Shown here in pieces: positions 58,601 through 64,000 of a stretch of 64,000 nt of DNA. The stretch comes from Saprospiraceae bacterium (lineage in GTDB: Bacteria > Bacteroidota > Bacteroidia > Chitinophagales > Saprospiraceae): the NCBI GenBank assembly GCA_020630775.1, contig JAHDIN010000003.1:62001-126000 (forward strand), in the 5' to 3' direction. The translations under genes were made by a program, and so were the position numbers. A model generated the notes under the pieces. It saw only the letters and a program-made list of their open reading frames with translations. It did no database searches and was not told where the DNA came from. The stretch's first letter is position 1. Each line of letters opens with the position of its first letter.

Positions 58601-59960
58601 TGAAGGGGAGTATAAAGTTTTTTGGTTTAATTGAGTTTTTTACTTTCAACAAATCAACATTGGGATCAATGTATTGTTGGCTTGGACGACCATTCAATGC
58701 TACATAACTATCTACGTAAACTTCAACATGTTCATGTCCCTGAGATTCAAAGTGTCTACCTAAAAAATGTGCATACTCAATAATGAAGTCTGGTTGTGTG
58801 GCCATTTGCTTTTCTTGAAATGTAGTTAGGAAATCGTCATTTTGAACATAAAATCTTTTTCCAGTTTCACCATTAACAATTTTAAATTGGGCGTCTCCTG
58901 CCTTTTCCATCAGCATGACACGCCATGAAAAGCGATAGCCCTCCTCTGTCCAAAATACATTTCCTGGATACAACAAATAACGCCAAGGAAATAAAAGTTG
59001 GATAATTATGACAATACATAATACAGGCTTTGAATATTTAAATCGACGTCTCTTAAAGTAGGCGACACCATTTTTAAATGGATCTATGGCTATTTTAAAA
59101 AGCCTTGAGAATGCAGTGATTATTTTTTCATGTAATGAATCATCAAAAAAAATAAGCGTACTGATGATCATAATAAATGGAAACATACCTATCGGAAAAA
59201 GGAACCGGGTAAGAACATGAAAAAATAAAACGAAGAGGAATGCAATCGGCCTAGTTTTGCGCCACATTAAAAAGAAGACGATAAAAATATCATAAGCGGC
59301 ACCACCCCAACTAAATAAATAATGAACCCACGTGTCATTAAGTAAGCTACCAATCAAAGGCAGATGGGTTTTGCTTGATAACCAAATGCCTAATGGCAGT
59401 GCTTCTACCATCCAATCATAATTGAGTTTGGCTAATCCTGCATAGATATAGACGATGCTCAATATAATCTTCAAAACGTTGATATGCCATTTGTCGATAT
59501 ATTCTGATCTTAATTCGACGTTTTTGTAGGCATCTAAAGAAAAATAACAGTGGGCAGGTAGCCATATAAGCATGAAGGATATAACTGAAATAAAATAATA
59601 GTGATTTAAATAAGTCGTCTTATCCATCAACTCTATGTATACAAAAGTCAAAAAGAAGCTGGTGGTTGCTAGTGAATATTTATATCCAATAGCTATACAC
59701 AATGCTGAAAGTCCACATACGATAAATAAAAGATAGGTCCATACTCCAGGGACCTGAATAAAGTCAAAACCTAAATAATGAAAGTGAAACTTTGGTTCTA
59801 TATACAATGATTCAATCCAGCCATGATACCAAAATCGAATTAACGAATAGACCATCATGAAGCCAAATAAAATACGAAAGACTGCCAATGGAGCAGCCTT
59901 TGTTCTATCATTTGAAAAAATACCTTGTATTATCTTTTGAAAATTAATCGCCATCTGCAT
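58593..59960 (-). CDS. HTTM / vitamin-K-dependent gamma-carboxylase-like integral membrane protein
   Basis: TM-rich N-terminal half with TYLNHYYF and YAGLAKLNYDWMVEALPL; lumenal-type C-terminal YRFSWRVMLMEKAG...EVYVDSYVALNGRPSQQYIDPNVDL. Confidence 0.9.
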   Translation of the reverse strand: MQMAINFQKIIQGIFSNDRTKAAPLAVFRILFGFMMVYSLIRFWYHGWIESLYIEPKFHFHYLGFDFIQVPGVWTYLLFIVCGLSALCIAIGYKYSLATTSFFLTFVYIELMDKTTYLNHYYFISVISFMLIWLPAHCYFSLDAYKNVELRSEYIDKWHINVLKIILSIVYIYAGLAKLNYDWMVEALPLGIWLSSKTHLPLIGSLLNDTWVHYLFSWGGAAYDIFIVFFLMWRKTRPIAFLFVLFFHVLTRFLFPIGMFPFIMIISTLIFFDDSLHEKIITAFSRLFKIAIDPFKNGVAYFKRRRFKYSKPVLCIVIIIQLLFPWRYLLYPGNVFWTEEGYRFSWRVMLMEKAGDAQFKIVNGETGKRFYVQNDDFLTTFQEKQMATQPDFIIEYAHFLGRHFESQGHEHVEVYVDSYVALNGRPSQQYIDPNVDLLKVKNSIKPKNFILPFNE

Positions 59961-61053
59961 CGACGAAATCTACTTGGATACTTAGTGCTTGCAACATATC
60001 TACTTTAAGCAGAATAACCGCTTTTTGTAATTCATCGTAAGCTTCAAGCATTTTTGAATTGTCAAGTTCTACTTGATTTTTAAAACTATCATCTAAGGCA
60101 TTGATTTTTGTTCGCGCCACATCCCATTGAGATACGATTCTTGAAGATATGTTGGGTGTGTTATTTATATCGGTGATATAGTCTGTATAGTCCATTAGAC
60201 TTGGTCCGTTTACGGAACTGTCATGACTTTCACCTTTGAAAAAGCGTTCTACAGTTTCTAACCCCTCTAAGCAAAGTATTTTAGAAAATTGTGAAGAGTA
60301 GGGGGCTTCAACAGACTGACTTATCAGAGATCCTGAAAATACTCCAGCAGGAATGCCAATTTTACCTGCTCTCAAAAACCTCTCGTAATAAAAAATAAGA
60401 TCATTCACCATTTTGTCTACTGAGGCAGTCGCAGATGATCCGTTATTAGATATAAAATTATCTCTATAGCTATTTTCCCAATCAGTGAAGACAATATCTG
60501 TTAATGTATTAAGCCTTAGTATTAGCTCTATGAGGTATGTCTTATATTCATTATCTTTTAATACATCAATGATTTCTTGATCGGTATCGGCTAAACCATA
60601 TAATAGGTAGTCTAAAGCAGGAAAACCTTGAGCATCAAAATTTGATGGCAGCTCTAGATTGTATGTGCCGTTTTGAATATTCTCTTGAATCAATGACGCA
60701 TCTATTGGATAGATATTTGTATAATTTCTGAATCCTATTTCTTCTGCTTTCCCAATTTCAAACATTGATACTTTTTGCCAAGAAGCATAAGCTTCGAGAT
60801 ATTTATTCCTTAAATCAACCAATTCATTTATTGCTGGATTATTATAAAAAGTATTTCCAGCTTCAAGAAGAAGCTCCAGAGATCTACGGTACTCTTCATA
60901 AGATGGAATTATGATTTGGTCGGCCCAAAATTCTAGCATGCCCTTTCTGTCAAAATCATCTGCTAGTGGAGAAGGCCCTTCTCCTTCGTCAGAACATGAA
61001 GAGAAGCTAATTAGTATTGATAATGCTATAATTGAAGTTAAGTATCTCAACAT
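59944..61053 (-). CDS. Imelysin-family (M75-like) lipoprotein
   Basis: Lipobox ISFSSCSDEGEG; WADQIIIPSYEEYRRSLELL; GFPALDYLLYGL motif region; overall imelysin layout. Confidence 0.87.
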   Translation of the reverse strand: MLRYLTSIIALSILISFSSCSDEGEGPSPLADDFDRKGMLEFWADQIIIPSYEEYRRSLELLLEAGNTFYNNPAINELVDLRNKYLEAYASWQKVSMFEIGKAEEIGFRNYTNIYPIDASLIQENIQNGTYNLELPSNFDAQGFPALDYLLYGLADTDQEIIDVLKDNEYKTYLIELILRLNTLTDIVFTDWENSYRDNFISNNGSSATASVDKMVNDLIFYYERFLRAGKIGIPAGVFSGSLISQSVEAPYSSQFSKILCLEGLETVERFFKGESHDSSVNGPSLMDYTDYITDINNTPNISSRIVSQWDVARTKINALDDSFKNQVELDNSKMLEAYDELQKAVILLKVDMLQALSIQVDFVDADGD

Positions 61054-61067
61054 TGTATCAATTTATT

Positions 61068-62282
61068 TTATTCAGCAGCTTGTTCTATAGTGAAGCTAAA
61101 TTTGTTGGCTATAGCCTCAGATATTGCATTTAAAGTTTCGACTTCAACATCCCAAAATCCATTACCTTCAGTCAACATGTTTAAGAAATTATCTACTTCT
61201 TCTCTTGAGAAGTATGACTCGTTACTGTAAGCTTTTCGGCAAAACCTTAAGCTGTATATAAACCCAAAACCTTCTGATAAATCATGAAAGGCGGTTCCAG
61301 TTAATCCGTTTTCAAATGCCCTTTTACCTTGCTGCAGATAGTAAACTGCTCTAACACCTATAACCGTAGCAATTTTCTCTTTTATAATTTCTGCTTGTTC
61401 ATCTCTAGTATCGTAATCACCAGCAACAATAGCTGCTCGGCCCAGTTTAAATGCTTCAAATACATCTTGACTGATACCTGTAAAGTCAGAATCGTTATCG
61501 ACTCTAGCTAAATATTTATTTAAGAATGAATCGCTATTGCCAATAGCATCAACAGGGTTTGAACCGGCTGAAGCTGCTCCGAAGAGGTAGCCATAAGCTT
61601 CATCCCATTTATGCTCCATCGTTGTGTAATTTTGGCCTTCTTCCAAAATGCCATTGTCATTATTTGAGATATTATGGCCTTCGTCGAGAACCGATGTGCT
61701 CAAGTAATTATTGACCATTTGATCTATCATTAAGGCTCCGATAAGTGATTTGTTTACAGCTTGATTAAATTCAAGCCCCTTACTATTTACATACCTCGTA
61801 GCACTGCCATCTACAATTTGTCCTGCAATACCCTCGGATGCTAATTGGTTTTCATATGGAAAAACGTCTTTAACTTGAGCTGTTATCCATGCTTCGAAAT
61901 CTGCTCTTATTTGAGCTGTTTCTACTGTATTTGAAGAGAAAAAGTCTTTTGAAGCAGCTACCTTAGATTTGATGCTTTTTGTTGTTTCATTAAGCGCTGG
62001 ATTATTAAATGGACTAGCTTCTTGACCATTCGATTGTTGGTTCGCAAACATTTCTAATAATTGCTCTTCAGTCATTGAGAAATCCATCATAGCACTTATC
62101 AGTTCTTCTGACATTGCAATCCTTATCGATTGACCACCGTAATCGACCGTCGATTGACCGTTTCTTTCAAACGTGTAATCTATTGGATTATCAATCTCTG
62201 TTTCTGGCAAATTATCAGAACAAGAAGTAAAAATGGTTAACCCCGCGGTAACTAGTAAAAGAAGACAAATTATGCGGTTCAT
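61068..62282 (-). CDS. DUF4856 family lipoprotein
   Basis: Lipobox LTIFTSCSDN; YTFERNGQSTVDYGGQSIRIAMSEELISAMM; GLEFNQAVNKSLIGALMIDQMVNNYLS; HKWDEAYGYLFGA. Confidence 0.85.
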   Translation of the reverse strand: MNRIICLLLLVTAGLTIFTSCSDNLPETEIDNPIDYTFERNGQSTVDYGGQSIRIAMSEELISAMMDFSMTEEQLLEMFANQQSNGQEASPFNNPALNETTKSIKSKVAASKDFFSSNTVETAQIRADFEAWITAQVKDVFPYENQLASEGIAGQIVDGSATRYVNSKGLEFNQAVNKSLIGALMIDQMVNNYLSTSVLDEGHNISNNDNGILEEGQNYTTMEHKWDEAYGYLFGAASAGSNPVDAIGNSDSFLNKYLARVDNDSDFTGISQDVFEAFKLGRAAIVAGDYDTRDEQAEIIKEKIATVIGVRAVYYLQQGKRAFENGLTGTAFHDLSEGFGFIYSLRFCRKAYSNESYFSREEVDNFLNMLTEGNGFWDVEVETLNAISEAIANKFSFTIEQAAE

Positions 62283-62297
62283 CGAAGCTATTTTTAT

Positions 62298-62312
62298 TTA
62301 GATTAAGTCTAA
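62298..62312. promoter_or_regulatory. Palindrome upstream of the DUF4856-imelysin-VKGC-TonB operon, candidate metalloregulator box
   Basis: TTAGA-TTAAG-TCTAA, 5-bp perfect arms, 16 nt upstream of the start codon at 62282. Confidence 0.4.
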
Positions 62313-62516
62313 TTAAGAACAATATTAATACCTATTTCTGAAAATGTGTACTCAAGAATGTTCTTTTTTTGAGCTTTTAGGCGACATCTCTTTTTTTCTA
62401 AATTTTCGAAATCAGCTGATTGATACTAAACAGCTCTTTTGCAATGGATTAGGAATCTATTAACAAGGATGCTGATGGCACTTCCTTAAATTCAGCACAA
62501 CTAATTTTACATTGTC

Positions 62517-63092
62517 ATGATGAAAATTTTGATTGTCATAATGGGATTTTTGAGCCTTTGGAGCTGCCAATCGGATTCAATAAAGGAAAGAGAACAATTC
62601 CTTAACTTAGAAGAAGAGGTGCAATCCTTGGTTAATGATTCATTGAAAAATATATTCCTTTTCAAAATTTGGGATGATGATCAGAATCCACGAAGATTGG
62701 ACCTTGTTGTCAATGAGCAAAGGAATATCAAAGAAATGGATTCGCTCTATCAGCTCAATTTAAAGCGCGTTGATTTATATTTAAATTATTGGGGATATCC
62801 AGAGCCCACAATATTCGGTGAAATTCCAGGCAGTGCCCCCATCACTGTAGTGCACCACGCACCAGATATACCCACAAGAGAGAAGTATTTTCCTGTTTTT
62901 TACAAGGCTTTCAAGGAAGGTAAAATAAGAGGGACAGGATTCACTTTTTATTTACAGAGATGGCATAAGATGAAGTTTGGGAAGAGAGTAGAATTTGATC
63001 GGCCATTTACGGAAGAAGAAGAACTTGAACAATTATACAAAAATCTGGGGTTGGACATATTTACATTAAATATGCAATACGGATTTGATTAG
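62517..63092 (+). CDS. Lipoprotein, probable DUF6624-like
   Basis: Lipobox LSLWSCQSD; NYWGYPEPTIFGEIPGSAPITVVHHAPDIPTREKYFPVFYKAFKEGKIRGTGFTFYLQR resembles DUF6624. Confidence 0.6.
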   Translation: MMKILIVIMGFLSLWSCQSDSIKEREQFLNLEEEVQSLVNDSLKNIFLFKIWDDDQNPRRLDLVVNEQRNIKEMDSLYQLNLKRVDLYLNYWGYPEPTIFGEIPGSAPITVVHHAPDIPTREKYFPVFYKAFKEGKIRGTGFTFYLQRWHKMKFGKRVEFDRPFTEEEELEQLYKNLGLDIFTLNMQYGFD

Positions 63093-63128
63093 ACATTAAG
63101 TATCAACAATAAAAAAAAGTCAAGACCA

Positions 63129-63143
63129 TTCGCCAAAGGCGAA
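63129..63143. repeat. Perfect hairpin TTCGCC-AAA-GGCGAA
   Basis: Read directly; nested within the AAGTATCAA/TTGATACTT inverted repeat at 63098-63189. Confidence 0.8.
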
Positions 63144-63255
63144 CAGTCCTGAGCAACGCTATTCTATAACGACTTAATGTTTGATACTTTTGAGCGAGAA
63201 TATAATACACCTAAGTAGTGGGAAATTTTCTAAATCTAACCAATGCATTTTTTAG

Positions 63256-63291
63256 AAGATTTTATTGAATGGCTAAAAACAATAAAATCTT
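63256..63291. repeat. 12-bp perfect inverted repeat, 12-nt loop
   Basis: AAGATTTTATTG-aatggctaaaaa-CAATAAAATCTT. Confidence 0.9.
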
Positions 63292-63473
63292 GTTTCCCGT
63301 GTTCGAATAACGCTGCAAATTCGAATATGCTTTCATACTCGTTTTCCTAATGAGTTGCAGTCATTAATAAAATTTTGGGGAGAAGGTAAACAGCCTTGAT
63401 AAAAAATAGGCTTTGATTGTGTCGTACCTGAGTCGGCCTACTAAAGTTTCAAGAGGTATATTTGAATATAATT

Positions 63474-64000
63474 ATGGCTATGCGTATTGCTCAAAGATTT
63501 ATAGATCATATTGTTTATTGTGTGCCTGATTTAGAAAAGGCCAATGATTTTATTGAAAGCCATCTAGGTGTCCGACCTACAATAGGAGGAAAGCACAATA
63601 ATAAAGGAACAAAAAATTCAATATTGGATTTAGGTTTTGGGTGTTACTTGGAGGTCTTGGCCATTGATTCAGAAAATACATCTGTTAAGGCGCCGAGATG
63701 GATGGGGATTGATTTAATCCAAACATCCCAGGTGACAAGGTGGGCGCTAAAGTCTGATAATTTAGAAAATGATAAAGCGGTGCTTAGGAAGTATAATCCA
63801 GCTTTATCAAATGCTTTTGCTGGTCAAAGAGAAACACCCAGTGGTCAACTTATTAAGTGGGAAATGCTTTTGCCCTTAGCTGAACCCAAAGTAGAATTGC
63901 TTCCTTTTTTTGTTGACTGGTCAAATAGTGATATTCATCCAACAGATAATTTAGATGCTAAATGTCAAATTGAGAAAATTGAATTTCAAATGCAAGCATC
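63474..64000 (+). CDS. VOC/glyoxalase-like domain protein, 3' end outside window
   Basis: Manual translation: MAMRIAQRFIDHIVYCVPDLEKANDFIESHLGVRPTIGGKHNNKGTKNSILDLGFGCYLEVLAID...TPSGQLIKWEM; not in ORF track because it runs off the window. Confidence 0.85.
   Translation, partial: MAMRIAQRFIDHIVYCVPDLEKANDFIESHLGVRPTIGGKHNNKGTKNSILDLGFGCYLEVLAIDSENTSVKAPRWMGIDLIQTSQVTRWALKSDNLENDKAVLRKYNPALSNAFAGQRETPSGQLIKWEMLLPLAEPKVELLPFFVDWSNSDIHPTDNLDAKCQIEKIEFQMQA

Noticed and set aside
1-64000. tRNA, rRNA, IS or prophage content
   Set aside because: Scanned spacers for TPsiC-like GGTTCGAATCC, CCA ends, transposase or integrase motifs and terminal repeats; none convincing. A tRNAscan-SE or ISfinder run would be decisive.

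Overview
This 64 kb window is a contiguous, AT-rich Bacteroidota chromosome segment. The clade is inferred from TAnnTTTG -7 boxes, LES-type lipoproteins, TonB/SprB/DUF4296/DUF3822 families and the long NusB. It is mostly housekeeping: trmD, pyrE, nusB, guaA, menA, tsaD, rsmD, argS, glnS, folP, tamB, aroC, mutS2, ndk, nrnA and prfB with a programmed +1 frameshift. I saw no tRNA, rRNA, CRISPR array, prophage or IS element. The most interesting accessory locus is a tightly coupled minus-strand operon at 56126-62282: DUF4856 lipoprotein, imelysin-like lipoprotein, a full-length vitamin-K-dependent gamma-carboxylase (VKGC/HTTM) homologue, and a FecA-like TonB receptor. A metalloregulator-like palindrome lies just upstream. 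The carboxylase homologue keeps the residues corresponding to the catalytic Lys and assisting His of human GGCX, so a metal-linked glutamate-carboxylation or quinone-epoxidation system is a testable hypothesis. Other points of note are a TPR histidine kinase with a degenerate ATP-binding domain beside an intact paralogue, an 8-bp tandem repeat directly upstream of an FKBP lipoprotein gene, 11-bp-phased repeats upstream of a PhoB-like regulator, a propeller-SprB-OmpA fusion protein, and several ORF-track non-ATG starts that fall on -7 promoter boxes. All family assignments come from reading motifs, with no database search.
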